Assembly (NCBI GenBank): GCA_030606765.1
Contig: JAUWFX010000010.1
Coordinates: 1 to 23,818, forward strand
Direction of reading: 5' to 3'
DNA: 23,818 bases
From: Dehalococcoidia bacterium
GTDB taxonomy: Bacteria > Chloroflexota > Dehalococcoidia > GIF9 > AB-539-J10
Shown: positions 7,558 through 15,922 of the stretch, in pieces
How positions within the stretch are numbered: the stretch's first letter is position 1
Layout of the letters: each line of letters opens with the position of its first letter
Notes under the pieces: model-generated
What the model was told of the DNA's origin: nothing
The model's input: only the letters and a program-made list of their open reading frames with translations
Databases searched by the model: none
Made by a program: the position numbers and the translations under genes

Positions 7558-9327
7558 ATGGAGACAGAAGAACTAAAAGCTTTCCTGGACTCGAAATTCC
7601 GACTTCCCGTAGTTGAAGGTGAAGACAAGGTCTGCCCCCTTGATGAAGCCATAAGAACGCACGTTAAAAAAGGAATGTCCATCGGTTTTGCCGGAAGAGG
7701 CGGAGCTCTATTCAATCAGCTTGTAAGGGAGTTCTGGGGCAAAAACCCCGAGTTCATCATTATAAATAACGGCATCACAGCAACCGTGCTGTCTTTAATT
7801 CACGGAAGACTAGCCAAGAAAATCATAGCCAGTTTCATCGGTGACGTATACCCATCGCCAGGACCGAATCCCGTGGCTCAGAAAGCCTACCTCTCCGGTG
7901 AAGTGGAGTTCGAGAACTGGACGATGCTTACCATCCCCCAGAGACTTCTGGCTGGAGCAATGGGATGGAGCGTAATTCCCACCAGGTCAATTGTGGGAAG
8001 CTCCATGGAGGAGGAAAACAAGGAATCATTTACGGTCATCGATGACCCGTTTGCCCCCGGCGAGAAAATAGGGCTCATGAGAGCATTGAGACCGGATATT
8101 GCGCTGGTCCACGGCGCTGCTGCCGACCGCTGCGGAAACACAATTATTACCTATCCCCTGGGGGCTGATGTCTTTGGGGCCTGGGGGGCAAAACAAGGAG
8201 TCGTCGTCAGCGCAGAGAAAATCGTTTCCACGGAATATATACGTAGGCATTCACATCTTGTCCGAATTCCGTCTTACATGGTCAAGGCGGTCTGCGAAGT
8301 CCCTTATGGGGCACATCCCGCGGGAATGCCAAACTGCGGCCTGCCTGAATTCGAGCACTACTTTGAAGACTACGACTTCCTCATTGAAAGCAGGGAAGCA
8401 TCAAGAGACGACGAAAAATTCTCGGAGTGGATAAAGTACTGGATTCTGGATTGCAAGGACTACAACGAGTATCTTGCGAAACTCGGTAGAGACAGGCTTC
8501 TTTACCTTAGAGGGAAGGCTCATTCGGATTCGTGGAAAGACGAAGCAGTGGCTGAGATACCAAATCTGGATTTCAACAAAGAACCGAACTCGCTGGAGAA
8601 GATGGTGATCACCGCTGCGCAGGTTATAAATGACAAATTCATTGCCGGAGGATACAAGACAATACTCGCCGGTGTCGGGCTGGCACATCTGGCATGCTGG
8701 CTGGCAACCTATGGGCTAAAAGAAAAAGGCTATGACGTGGATTTAATGGCTGAGATAGGCATGTTTGGCCACCTTCCTAGAGCCTCAGACCCATTTATAT
8801 TCAGCTATCACAACATGCACACGTGCAAAATACTGAACAATAATGAAACTATGCTCGGAATTTTCGTCGGTGGCTCGTCAAATCAATGCCTGGGTATTCT
8901 GGGAGGAGGGCAGATAGATAAGTATGGCAATGGAAACTCTACAAAACTTCCCGGCGTAACATATCTGGTCGGCTCGGGAGGAGCCAACGATATAGCTAGC
9001 GGTAACAGAGAGACTATAGTGGTAGTCAACTCGGGAAAGCAGAGATTAGTGGAAAAAGTGCCCTATATTACCTTCAATGGGAAAAATGTGACGACACTGG
9101 TAACAGATGTCGGCGTTTTCGAAAAGATTGGCGGCGAAGAAACCTTTACGCTGACAACTTATATCCCATCCCAACCAAAACAAACAGTAAAAGAAGCCAT
9201 AGCCGGGATAGAAGAAAAAGTCGGCTGGGAACTTAAGGTCAGCCCCAATTTAAAAGAGGCTCAGCCAGTAGCTAAAGAGGAAGTGACTTTATTAAGGCTA
9301 TTCGACCCGAAAGGATTCTTCACGTAA
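7558..9327 (+). CDS. family I CoA transferase, alpha and beta halves fused
   Basis: A 589-residue protein resembling the two subunits of glutaconate CoA transferase or IpdA/IpdB joined in one chain. The alpha-like half (about 20-300) has GMSIGFAGRGG (39-49), the loop SFIGDVYPSPGPNP (92-105) and HGAAADRCGN (185-194). The beta-like half (about 345-589) has AGVGLAHLACW, AEIGMFGHLP and GSGGANDIASG (472-482). Glu399 in AEIG sits where family I enzymes carry the glutamate that forms the CoA thioester, so catalysis is plausible. The last 40 residues (LKEAQPVAKEEV...) match family endings. Substrate cannot be read from sequence; a short- or medium-chain, dicarboxylic or ring-cleavage acyl-CoA is likely. 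The ATG has no clear ribosome binding site, leaving the start slightly uncertain. No pathway partner is adjacent. Confidence 0.88.
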   Translation: METEELKAFLDSKFRLPVVEGEDKVCPLDEAIRTHVKKGMSIGFAGRGGALFNQLVREFWGKNPEFIIINNGITATVLSLIHGRLAKKIIASFIGDVYPSPGPNPVAQKAYLSGEVEFENWTMLTIPQRLLAGAMGWSVIPTRSIVGSSMEEENKESFTVIDDPFAPGEKIGLMRALRPDIALVHGAAADRCGNTIITYPLGADVFGAWGAKQGVVVSAEKIVSTEYIRRHSHLVRIPSYMVKAVCEVPYGAHPAGMPNCGLPEFEHYFEDYDFLIESREASRDDEKFSEWIKYWILDCKDYNEYLAKLGRDRLLYLRGKAHSDSWKDEAVAEIPNLDFNKEPNSLEKMVITAAQVINDKFIAGGYKTILAGVGLAHLACWLATYGLKEKGYDVDLMAEIGMFGHLPRASDPFIFSYHNMHTCKILNNNETMLGIFVGGSSNQCLGILGGGQIDKYGNGNSTKLPGVTYLVGSGGANDIASGNRETIVVVNSGKQRLVEKVPYITFNGKNVTTLVTDVGVFEKIGGEETFTLTTYIPSQPKQTVKEAIAGIEEKVGWELKVSPNLKEAQPVAKEEVTLLRLFDPKGFFT

Positions 9328-9364
9328 AAGGGGGCAACTCTATTTTTCTAAACACCCCACTCTT

Positions 9365-9510
9365 CTGTCATTACGAGGCGCCGAGATTCCTCGCTTATGC
9401 TTCGGAACAAGCTCCGCAATCTCCCCCCTCGTGTCGTTGCGAGGAGCCGAAGGTGACGAAGCAATCTCTGTGGGGATGGGGGATTGCCGCGCGTCGCTCG
9501 CAAGGACAAA
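9365..9510. repeat. REP-like palindromes, family A
   Basis: Two or three copies sit between the CoA transferase and macro-domain genes, with 'gtcattacgaggcg', 'gtcgttgcgaggagc', 'gacgaagcaatctc' and 'cgtcgctcgcaaggaca'. The position in a convergent gap is typical of such elements. Apart from these, 9328-9577 is empty. Confidence 0.8.
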
Positions 9511-9577
9511 AGCCTCTTTGTCGGAGGGGAAGAAGTCCCCGCCTTCTCAGGTGGCTGTTGCTCGAAGTTTCGTTTTC

Positions 9578-10138
9578 TTACGCTTCTAAGCGGTTGGGAT
9601 AAACTTGCAAAGCAGAGTGGTAGCTTTGGTAAGTCCGGGAATCGAAGAGAACAAACACGACATCTTTAAGAGACGTTGCTTGCTCTTTGAGAAACGAAAC
9701 GACGGTGCTTACTGCTATTTTTGCCGCTGCATCCACGGGATAGCCATAGGCTCCGGTGCTTATGGAAGGAAAGGAAATGCTGGTCAATTTGTTCTCGGTA
9801 GCTAATTTCAGGCACTCGTGATAGGCGCTCCCCAAGAGCTCAGCTTCGTTTCTGCTGCCACCCTGCCAGATGGGGCCAACAGTATGTATCACATACTGTG
9901 CTTTGAGATTCCCCCCTGTGGTGATTACAGCTTTGCCAGTGGGCAATCTTCCTTGCCGGGCAACGATTTTCTTGCATGCCTCTAATATTGCTGGCCCCCC
10001 GGCCCGGTGTATTGCCCCATCCACCCCTCCGCCACCCATTAAGCTGGAGTTGGCAGCGTTAACGATGGCATCGGTAGCTTGCCTGGTGATATCTCCCTGG
10101 ACAATAGAAACTTTTGTTTTATTTACCGTCACCTCCAT
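9578..10138 (-). CDS. macro-domain ADP-ribose hydrolase/deacetylase (YmdB/MacroD type)
   Basis: Macro domains of this class bind ADP-ribose and remove it from proteins or deacetylate O-acetyl-ADP-ribose. The 186-residue product is one macro domain with [20 protein letters not shown] (14-33), the [14 protein letters not shown] loop (35-49) and [10 protein letters not shown] (126-135), which bind the distal ribose and diphosphate. The NAANSS and GGVDGAIH motifs are those of catalytically active MacroD enzymes. AAGGAGCG precedes the ATG at 10138. It follows ychF by 83 bases on the same strand and may be cotranscribed. Confidence 0.94.
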   Translation of the reverse strand: MEVTVNKTKVSIVQGDITRQATDAIVNAANSSLMGGGGVDGAIHRAGGPAILEACKKIVARQGRLPTGKAVITTGGNLKAQYVIHTVGPIWQGGSRNEAELLGSAYHECLKLATENKLTSISFPSISTGAYGYPVDAAAKIAVSTVVSFLKEQATSLKDVVFVLFDSRTYQSYHSALQVYPNRLEA

Positions 10139-10221
10139 CTTCGCTCCTTGCTCTGAAATAATCTGGCTTATAAATTCTGCATATGCCTGATGAATCAGGC
10201 AACTATAAAAATCTGGAGGAC

Positions 10222-11310
10222 CTAGACATTGAATAAGAAGGTAACTACATCTCCATCCTGGATGATGTAATTTTTGCCTTCTGTCCTCAGCAGACCTCTT
10301 TTTCGCGCCTCAGCTAGATTGCTGCAGCTTTCCAAATCACTATAGCTGATAACCTCAGCTCGGATGAACCCCCTTTCCATGTCGGAGTGAATCTTTCCTG
10401 CCGCTTTTGGTGCTGGAGTTCCGCCGGGGATAGTCCAGGCCTTTAGCTCGGAGGAAACTGTAGTAAAGAAGGAAACCAGTCCCAGAAGACTATAGGAAAG
10501 GTCGATAACCCGGTCAAGCGCCGGTTTGCTCAGTCCCATAGCTTCACGAAATTCCTCGGCCTCAGCGTTGCTGAGCTGAGCTAGCTCCATCTCCAGCTTG
10601 CCGCAAAGAGCAACCACGGCAAACTGGGGGTAAAGGGAACTTATCTCACTTTCCAATTGTGAAGCCTGTGATATTTGCTCCTCTCCGATATTAAGGACTA
10701 CCAGCATGGGTTTGGCGGTAAGAAATTGATAGTTGGCTAACAGTTTGAGTTCTTCTTTAGCCAGGCCTTGGAGTCTTATCGGTATATCTTTCTCTAACTC
10801 CGCCTTAACTTTTTGAAGCAGAAGTTGCTCCTTTAAATAGGACTCCCGCTCTGCTGCTTTGGCTGCTTTTAAACTTGTCTCCAGTTTGTCAAGCCTTCTC
10901 TCGATAATAGCTAAATCGGAAATAGAGAGTTCTAAATCTAGGGAAGCTATGTCCCGCTTCGGCTCTATGCTTCCTTCAGGATGGGGGACCTTGTCATCTT
11001 CAAAAGCTCGGACTACTTGGAGCAAAGCATCAGCAGTAGTCAGGTAGTTCAGGAATTCTCCCCCGGCTCCTTCTTTGCCGAAGCCCTTGATGGAACCGGC
11101 AATATCTATGTAACTCACCTCTGCGGGAACAGTCTTTTGGGGCTGGAATATGCCTTCCAGCACTGATAGTCGGGAATCGGGCACCTTGGCCACGCCGGTA
11201 TTGGGAGCCAGGGTAGGGGAATAAGCGGCAACTTCAGCCTTGCCTCTGGTCAGGGCATTAAAGATAGTCGTTTTGCCGCTTTCAGGTATCCCGATAATGG
11301 CAACTTTCAT
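10222..11310 (-). CDS. ychF: YchF/OLA1-family ATPase
   Basis: YchF is a ribosome-associated P-loop NTPase of the Obg class that prefers ATP. The 362-residue length is normal. The P-loop GIPESGKT (7-14) is followed by the switch region [20 protein letters not shown] (about 67-86), then a coiled-coil insertion (about 130-185). At the G4 position LNIGEE gives the NxxE pattern of this ATP-preferring family instead of NKxD. The C-terminal TGS domain ends [15 protein letters not shown], the family hallmark. It diverges from holA with a 73-base gap. Confidence 0.97.
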   Translation of the reverse strand: MKVAIIGIPESGKTTIFNALTRGKAEVAAYSPTLAPNTGVAKVPDSRLSVLEGIFQPQKTVPAEVSYIDIAGSIKGFGKEGAGGEFLNYLTTADALLQVVRAFEDDKVPHPEGSIEPKRDIASLDLELSISDLAIIERRLDKLETSLKAAKAAERESYLKEQLLLQKVKAELEKDIPIRLQGLAKEELKLLANYQFLTAKPMLVVLNIGEEQISQASQLESEISSLYPQFAVVALCGKLEMELAQLSNAEAEEFREAMGLSKPALDRVIDLSYSLLGLVSFFTTVSSELKAWTIPGGTPAPKAAGKIHSDMERGFIRAEVISYSDLESCSNLAEARKRGLLRTEGKNYIIQDGDVVTFLFNV

Positions 11311-11365
11311 GATTATATCCTAGCATATTTTGGTTTTGAGCTTCTGCCGGGAAAAGCTGGTGCTG

Positions 11366-11374
11366 TGATAGAAT
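11366..11374 (+). promoter_or_regulatory. extended -10 box for holA
   Basis: TGA-TAGAAT at 11366-11374 lies nine bases before the holA ATG. Transcription would begin within about three bases of the start codon. No ribosome binding site is present. Confidence 0.45.
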
Positions 11375-11383
11375 ACGAGATAA

Positions 11384-12376
11384 ATGCTCTACATTCTTTG
11401 TGGTCAGGACGATTTCTCCCTTAATCAAGCTGTGGAGAAAATTAAAGCTGACTTGGGCGATTGGGAGCTGGTGGCGACTAGCACCACCAACTTAGAGGGT
11501 CAGCATCTAACTTTAGGTGAACTTAGAAATAAATGTGGTGCCGCTCCTTTTTTATCCTCGCACCGCCTGGTTATAGTTGATGGCTTGTTAGGACGCTTTG
11601 AGGTAAAACAAAACAAGCCCCGGTCTGGCAAAAGCAAATCGGGAAATGGGCTGGGGGAATGGGAAGGCTTGGACTCTTACATCAAGCAAATGCCCGAAAC
11701 GACTGTGCTGATGCTAGTCGATGAGGAGGTGAAGGGCCAGAATTCTCTATTAAAGAAGCTTTCACCATTAGCTGAAGTAAGAACTTTCCCCTTGTTGCGA
11801 GGCAGGGATTTAAAGGCCTGGATACAACAACGGGTAAAGGAAGAGGGCGGGGATATCACCCCCCAGGCCGTGAATTTGCTCGCTGAACTCATAGGTGGAG
11901 ACTTATGGGCTATGAATGGTGAAATCCAGAAGCTGCTTATTTATAGCCAGGAGCGCCCTATCAGCGAAGATGATGTCAGACAACTGGTAAGTTATGCCCA
12001 GGAGGCTAACATCTTTGCTTTGGTGGACGCAGTGGCCGAAGGTCGAACCGAGTTAGCCCAACGGATACTTCATCGGCTATATGATGAAGGTGTGGCACCC
12101 ACGTATATCTTGGTCATGATTACCAGGCAATTCCGCTTGATAGCTCAAGCCAGAGATTTGGGAAAGGGGCTGTCCCGCCTGCAGATTCAGGATAGGTTGG
12201 GGTTGAAATCAAGCTATGGCTTGGATAAAACGCTGAGCCAGGCCAAATTGTATGATTTTGAGGGCGTAAAGCGGGCTTACGATAAGCTTTTGGAAACCGA
12301 CTTAGCCATCAAAACTGGCGAGTATAGCGATAAATTAGCTCTGGAGCTCCTGGTAACCGAGCTTGCCTGCCTATAG
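11384..12376 (+). CDS. holA: DNA polymerase III delta subunit HolA
   Basis: The delta subunit is the clamp-loader wrench that opens the beta clamp. The 330-residue product matches family length and layout: N-terminal RecA-like domain without a Walker A motif (LYILCGQDDFSLNQAVEKIK at 2-21), then KAWIQQRVKEEGGDITPQAV and LAELIGGDLWAMNGEIQKLL (about 145-185). The all-helical collar domain follows (NIFALVDAVAEG, LHRLYDEGVAP, ITRQFRLIAQARDL, ETDLAIKTGEYSDKLALELL), with motifs recognisable in HolA proteins. It has no ribosome binding site and probably a leaderless transcript. Confidence 0.93.
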   Translation: MLYILCGQDDFSLNQAVEKIKADLGDWELVATSTTNLEGQHLTLGELRNKCGAAPFLSSHRLVIVDGLLGRFEVKQNKPRSGKSKSGNGLGEWEGLDSYIKQMPETTVLMLVDEEVKGQNSLLKKLSPLAEVRTFPLLRGRDLKAWIQQRVKEEGGDITPQAVNLLAELIGGDLWAMNGEIQKLLIYSQERPISEDDVRQLVSYAQEANIFALVDAVAEGRTELAQRILHRLYDEGVAPTYILVMITRQFRLIAQARDLGKGLSRLQIQDRLGLKSSYGLDKTLSQAKLYDFEGVKRAYDKLLETDLAIKTGEYSDKLALELLVTELACL

Positions 12377-12420
12377 TTAACTGCATAAATCATTATAATT
12401 CTCTCTCCCTCAAACCCCTT

Positions 12421-12462
12421 CTGTCATTGCGAGCCCCGATTTATCGGAGCGTGGCAATCTCG
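12421..12462. repeat. REP-like palindrome, family A, single copy
   Basis: This is a clean single unit, 'ctgtcattgcgagccccgat' to 'gtggcaatctcg', with inner arms CCGAT/ATCGG. It lies 45 bases after the holA stop. Otherwise 12377-12676 holds only the family B copy and a promoter. Confidence 0.8.
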
Positions 12463-12482
12463 GTGGGGGAGTGTATTCAGTA

Positions 12483-12535
12483 GTATTCGCGGGACATAAT
12501 ACCTGCTTTGACGTAAACCTAGGATTGTGTTCCAA
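12483..12535. repeat. palindromic element, family B, copy 1
   Basis: The left arm 'gggacataatacc' (12491-12503) is the imperfect reverse complement of 'aggattgtgttcc' (12521-12533). The centre is diverged from the other copies at 14068, 15991, 17292 and 18665. Confidence 0.65.
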
Positions 12536-12630
12536 TTTCATTGATGGCGAGGGTTAAATTTGAACCAACGACTTTGACGTTCCTGAAACTCTTTTGGTTT
12601 CCTGCGATAATTCTTGCCCAACAGCATTTT

Positions 12631-12639
12631 TGGTACAAT
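12631..12639 (+). promoter_or_regulatory. extended -10 promoter for the permease pair
   Basis: TGG-TACAAT at 12631-12639 predicts a start near 12646, about 30 bases before the ATG at 12677. This makes translation from any start upstream of 12646 unlikely. Confidence 0.45.
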
Positions 12640-12676
12640 TGCTGAAGTCTTTTCACGACTATTGAGGAAGCTATTA

Positions 12677-13483
12677 ATGAAGATTGCAATCTCAGCCGAT
12701 GGTGCGAATTTAGAAGCCACAGTAGCGCAGAAGTTCGGGATATCAAAATACCTGGTAATCATTGATTTAGACAGTGGGGATTTTGAGGCAGTACCAAACC
12801 CTGGTGCCTCAGAGCACCGTGGAGCCGGCATACAGGCTGTTGTGCTGACCATCAGCAGAGATGTCAAGGCGGTTTTAACCGGTTGGTGTAGTCCTGCTGT
12901 CCGTCATCAACTCACGACAAATGGCATAGAAGTTATCTCTGGGCTCAGTGGCACAGTGGGAGAGCTCGTGGAGAAGTACAGGAAGGGTGACCTCCAGAAA
13001 CAGATGCAAGCTGAAGTTGAACCCGCAGCCAGAAGGCATAGGATTGACAGGGTTACTCTTCTGCAAGCCGCTAGAAGTTCTGCTAGGCAGTTTGCCTCCC
13101 TGTTGCCTATCCTGATAGGTGTAGTACTGCTCGTAGGCTTATTCAATGCGTTTGTGTCGAAGGAACTTCTAGCCTCTATATTGCCAGGTACGCCGATGTT
13201 AGATACCCTCTGGGGAGCATGCTTTGGCAGCATTATTGCCGGAAACCCGATTATTAGTTATGTCATCGGGGGGGAATTGTTGGAACACGGCGTTAGCCTC
13301 TTTGCCGTGACTGCTCTCATTATAACGTGGGTGACTGTAGGCTTAGTACAATTGCCGGCTGAGATAGCGGCTCTGGGCAGGAAATTTGCCCTGATGAGAA
13401 ATGCTATATCCTTTGTGCTGTTCACAGGCGTAGCCGTTCTTACGGTAGTTGTCTTTAATTTAGTTATGGGGTTAGTTTGTTGA
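12677..13483 (+). CDS. NifX-like domain fused to a permease half
   Basis: The ATG at 12677 has GAGGAAG six bases upstream, so I start there (268 residues); the frame is open farther 5' but would begin before the promoter. Residues 1-105 resemble the dinitrogenase iron-molybdenum cofactor-binding (NifX/NafY) fold: MKIAISADGANLEATVAQKFG, then EHRGAGIQ and VLTGWCSPAVRHQL. A basic linker leads to four or five membrane helices (about 140-268) with GSIIAGNPIISYVIGGELLEHG, resembling the COG0701 permease family. The pair with the next gene suggests export or uptake of a metal, metalloid or small metabolite with a cytosolic ligand-binding domain. The substrate is unknown. Confidence 0.78.
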   Translation: MKIAISADGANLEATVAQKFGISKYLVIIDLDSGDFEAVPNPGASEHRGAGIQAVVLTISRDVKAVLTGWCSPAVRHQLTTNGIEVISGLSGTVGELVEKYRKGDLQKQMQAEVEPAARRHRIDRVTLLQAARSSARQFASLLPILIGVVLLVGLFNAFVSKELLASILPGTPMLDTLWGACFGSIIAGNPIISYVIGGELLEHGVSLFAVTALIITWVTVGLVQLPAEIAALGRKFALMRNAISFVLFTGVAVLTVVVFNLVMGLVC

Positions 13484-14031
13484 AAAAGGACAGACCTCAA
13501 AGTTCCATATGGGAAAACCGCGCGGTGCGGATGCTCCTTTTTCCTGCTGGAGTGCTGGTAGCCTACGGGATTTTATTTGCCATTATGCCGGAGAAGGCCT
13601 CCATAGGCCTCAAGATCAGCGGTAACATTATTCTCAATATGCTTGTGCCGCTTAGCCTGGTCTTCATCCTGATGCTGGTTTTGAATCTTTTCCTGAAACC
13701 GGCGCAAATTGTAAAGTTCTTTGGCAGAGGGGCTGGTATCAAGGGCGTCATACTCTCGGTAGCGGCGGGGATTATTTCAGCAGGGCCCATCTATGCCTGG
13801 TATCCCCTGCTCAAGGACCTGCGTGAAAAGGGAGCTGCAAACTCTTTTCTGGCTATTTTCTTGGGTAACAGAGCTGTCAAGCCATTCCTCTTGCCCATAA
13901 TGATTTCATACTTCGGCTGGATATATGTGCTTATATTGACCGTGTTTACCGTGCTGGGCTCGATCGCTGTTGGTTACCTTGTAGGTGCCTTGGTAAAGGT
14001 GGAGAACAGCTTGCCATCCCGCAGCAAATAG
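13477..14031 (+). CDS. partner half of the COG0701-like permease
   Basis: A 184-residue membrane protein starting at TTG 13477 (or the adjacent TTG at 13480), overlapping the previous gene by seven bases. The start has only a weak GGGG upstream, so translational coupling is likely. About five helices are visible (roughly 17-36, 46-72, 86-104, 122-145, 148-172). AAGIISAGPIYAWYPLLKDLREKG (about 96-119) aligns with the IIAGNPIISYVIGGELLEHG region of the upstream protein: small residues, a Pro-Ile pair, then Leu-rich helix and Gly. The two proteins therefore look like pseudo-symmetric halves that must assemble. It ends in a short basic tail. Confidence 0.78.
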   Translation: MLKKDRPQSSIWENRAVRMLLFPAGVLVAYGILFAIMPEKASIGLKISGNIILNMLVPLSLVFILMLVLNLFLKPAQIVKFFGRGAGIKGVILSVAAGIISAGPIYAWYPLLKDLREKGAANSFLAIFLGNRAVKPFLLPIMISYFGWIYVLILTVFTVLGSIAVGYLVGALVKVENSLPSRSK

Positions 14032-14067
14032 CTATCGGGCCATGGATTGACTTTCACTATGATTCAG

Positions 14068-14134
14068 CCATCTGATATTCTGAGGGCATAACAGCTGGTT
14101 TGTAGTAGGCTTAATTAGTATTGTATCCTGGAAT
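14068..14134. repeat. palindromic element, family B, copy 2
   Basis: The right arm 'taattagtattgtatcctgg' with core 'gtagtaggct' is well kept; the left arm is degraded ('gggcataacagctggttt'). It fills the gap between the half-permease and the PPC gene and ends just before the latter's ribosome binding site. Confidence 0.65.
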
Positions 14135-14151
14135 CGCAAAGGAGGTTCATA

Positions 14152-14601
14152 ATGAAAGCATGTGAAGGAAGAATTGGCCGGGTTTTCGTGATACGGCTGG
14201 AGGATGGGGATGTTGTGCCCGAGTGTATCGAGCGGTTTGCCGAGGAGAAGGGAGTATCTGTGGGACAGGCTATTCTGGTTGGTGGCATTGGAGGTGGCGA
14301 TGTCGTTGTCGGCCCGAGACGTTCGGAAGAAAGGCCACCGGAGCCCATGCTCCTGCCCATTGACGGAGCGCATGAGGTGGTGGGAGTGGGTGTGCTCGCC
14401 CCCAATGAGGGTGGCAAACCGGTTTTGCATATCCATGCTGCGCTGGGGCGGGCGGGGCAGACCATGACTGGATGTCTGCGTCATGGCGTCACCACCTGGC
14501 TTGTGGGGGAGGTCATCCTCTATGAAATCCTCGGTGCAAAGGTGGTGCGTATCCAGGACAAGCAGAGCCGCTTCGAGCTTCTGGAGCCTGGGGGCAATTA
14601 A
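14152..14601 (+). CDS. PPC (DUF296) domain protein
   Basis: A 149-residue single-domain protein of the Plants and Prokaryotes Conserved fold, which forms trimers in known structures. AAAGGAGG precedes the ATG. Recognisable parts are the N-terminal strand with GRIGRVFVIRLEDGDVV, the helix followed by ILVGGIGG, and HIHAALGRAG (93-102). Prokaryotic members bind a metal through three His; here His93 and His95 are present, but the usual third His in a GGHL motif is replaced by Cys108 (TGCL), though His111 is close. Cellular role of bacterial members is poorly known. It is flanked by a family B repeat and has no obvious operon partner. Confidence 0.85.
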   Translation: MKACEGRIGRVFVIRLEDGDVVPECIERFAEEKGVSVGQAILVGGIGGGDVVVGPRRSEERPPEPMLLPIDGAHEVVGVGVLAPNEGGKPVLHIHAALGRAGQTMTGCLRHGVTTWLVGEVILYEILGAKVVRIQDKQSRFELLEPGGN

Positions 14602-14625
14602 AATCTCCTCTCCCTTGATGGGCTT

Positions 14626-14670
14626 TGTATCACAAATGCCTTCTGTATCAAAAGTCGGCTAGTTGTATCA
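14626..14670. repeat. three spaced TGTATCA direct repeats
   Basis: TGTATCA occurs at 14626, 14644 and 14664, spaced 18 and 20 bases, in the gap between two convergent genes. Chance is not excluded. Confidence 0.3.
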
Positions 14671-14742
14671 TCGGTGTACCGTTTTTGTTCTGCACAAATA
14701 ATCACCGCTCCCTAATTTCTACTCATCTATTAGTTGCAATGG

Positions 14743-14895
14743 TCATGAGCGTCTCACAACTGAGAACAGTACACCCACAAAGCAAGCTATTATAATGGCC
14801 TTTGTAAGTATGTCAATTGCTAAATTAAAGTCGAAAAAACTGATAATCGTTGCTACTATCCCTGTTCCCACTGTTAAATAAGCCAGAATTTTCAT
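14743..14895 (-). CDS. 50-residue membrane peptide, third gene of an operon
   Basis: The ATG at 14895 overlaps the TGA of the HTH gene (ATGA), and AAGGAGG lies about nine bases upstream inside that gene, so translation is well supported. The 50-residue product has two hydrophobic segments (about 3-20 and 26-46) separated by a short FFDFN turn and ends in VRRS, consistent with a two-helix hairpin with the basic tail in the cytosol. No family is recognised. Small hydrophobic peptides next to XRE-like regulators occur in toxin, immunity and phage-derived loci, but nothing here decides among these. Confidence 0.7.
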   Translation of the reverse strand: MKILAYLTVGTGIVATIISFFDFNLAIDILTKAIIIACFVGVLFSVVRRS

Positions 14896-15152
14896 ACTAC
14901 ATTACCTCCTTGTCTATCTGGTTTGTGTCCTTGACGGCTACCTTTAGTATAACGCTTCTTCTTCGGTATTCGCTTTTTCTTTAAGACTTTATCGAGCATT
15001 AATAGGACAGCTTTGGCATTTGTGGGATTCCTTTTACCAGCTCTCCAGAGTTCTACTGTATCGGATGTTACACCTAATTCATCAGCTATTGCTGCTAGCG
15101 TCCAAGCTTTCTTTACTAATTGGGATATTTTTGACTGTACGGCGCTATTCAT
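14892..15152 (-). CDS. small XRE-type helix-turn-helix DNA-binding protein
   Basis: I start at the ATG at 15152, which has AAGGAAGG upstream (86 residues); a GTG at 15191 with GGAG before it would add 13. Residues 18-42 (TLAAIADELGVTSDTVELWR...) read as a Cro/XRE-like helix-turn-helix: the first helix packs against IADELG, and TSDTVELWRAGKRNP is the recognition helix and turn. The C-terminal half is strongly basic (KKKRIPKKKRYTKGSRQ...), suited to nonspecific DNA or RNA contact. It is the middle gene of a three-gene reverse-strand unit, and a perfect inverted repeat lies over the unit's promoter, so autoregulation is a reasonable inference. Confidence 0.82.
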   Translation of the reverse strand: MNSAVQSKISQLVKKAWTLAAIADELGVTSDTVELWRAGKRNPTNAKAVLLMLDKVLKKKRIPKKKRYTKGSRQGHKPDRQGGNVV

Positions 15153-15194
15153 TGAACCTTCCTTATGGTAAGCTAGTGGCGAATTAAGCACTGG

Positions 15195-15893
15195 TTACTC
15201 CATTATTGAAAGTAAACTTTCGCACCAGAGATTATCAGCCTTATATTTTATGGGCTGTATTTTCCCATATATATCGGCATACCACACACCTTTCAGATAC
15301 CATTGTAACAGGTGAGGCTTCCCTAAAGCCTCTTGGGATTGAAGGAACTCAGGTATTTTTGTCCCGTGAACACCTACTTTTATTTCAAACTGGTCTTCAG
15401 TGCAAGCATTTATCTTTTTGTCAATATTCTCTGGGAGCGGTGGCAAATTGCATTGACCAACTGTTCCTTCAGTATCTGATACCCGAACCAATCTAAAGTT
15501 AATAGGCAGATAATTATGCACCTCTAGTGTAAGAATCAGATACGGCGAAGCAGCTTTGGTATGTGGGGCAACCTTAACAAGTTTTAGTCGGATATAAGAT
15601 TGCCAGTTTATCTTTTGTCGTTCATAAAAATCTAGTAATGCTCTATCCTCAATACTTAACCTTGGGATATTTGAGAATAGTTGTCTCACCCTTTTAAATC
15701 TCTGATTCACCGTAGACCAAAAAGCCCATATAAGGAGACTGACGCAAATACCTCCAAGAATAGCGACCCCCAACAAGAGTAAATAGGAATTTTGTGCTGT
15801 AATCATATTATTGACCTCGAAATATTTTTGAATGAGGCCCACAATAAGTGCCAATACACCGGAAATGATGCTGAAGACAACCTTTTTCTGCAT
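15195..15893 (-). CDS. two-helix membrane protein with a soluble C-terminal domain
   Basis: A 232-residue protein of no family known to me. Hydrophobic helices at about 5-22 and 38-60 form an N-terminal hairpin, then a basic stretch (NQRFKRVRQL) and a roughly 160-residue soluble domain, probably cytosolic. That domain looks mainly beta in its middle (YLILTLEVHNYLPINFRLVRV) with aromatic residues near the end (LLQWYLKGVWYADIYGKI), like an immunoglobulin-like or C2-like sandwich, but this is an impression. It is the first gene after a near-consensus promoter and precedes the HTH gene by 42 bases. Confidence 0.75.
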   Translation of the reverse strand: MQKKVVFSIISGVLALIVGLIQKYFEVNNMITAQNSYLLLLGVAILGGICVSLLIWAFWSTVNQRFKRVRQLFSNIPRLSIEDRALLDFYERQKINWQSYIRLKLVKVAPHTKAASPYLILTLEVHNYLPINFRLVRVSDTEGTVGQCNLPPLPENIDKKINACTEDQFEIKVGVHGTKIPEFLQSQEALGKPHLLQWYLKGVWYADIYGKIQPIKYKADNLWCESLLSIME

Positions 15894-15922
15894 AACTCTA
15901 TTCCATCATTTGGTTTTCTTTT

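Noticed and set aside
12614..12676. Upstream extension of the NifX-permease gene
   Set aside because: It spans the predicted promoter and lacks a ribosome binding site; the domain begins at the Met encoded at 12677.
14032..14484. Two long reverse-strand frames opposite the PPC gene
   Set aside because: They mirror a GC-rich real gene; no ribosome binding site and low-complexity Pro/Ser/Thr products.
14602..14742. Terminator or RNA gene in the convergent gap
   Set aside because: No stable stem followed by a T-run and no tRNA-like fold could be found by eye.
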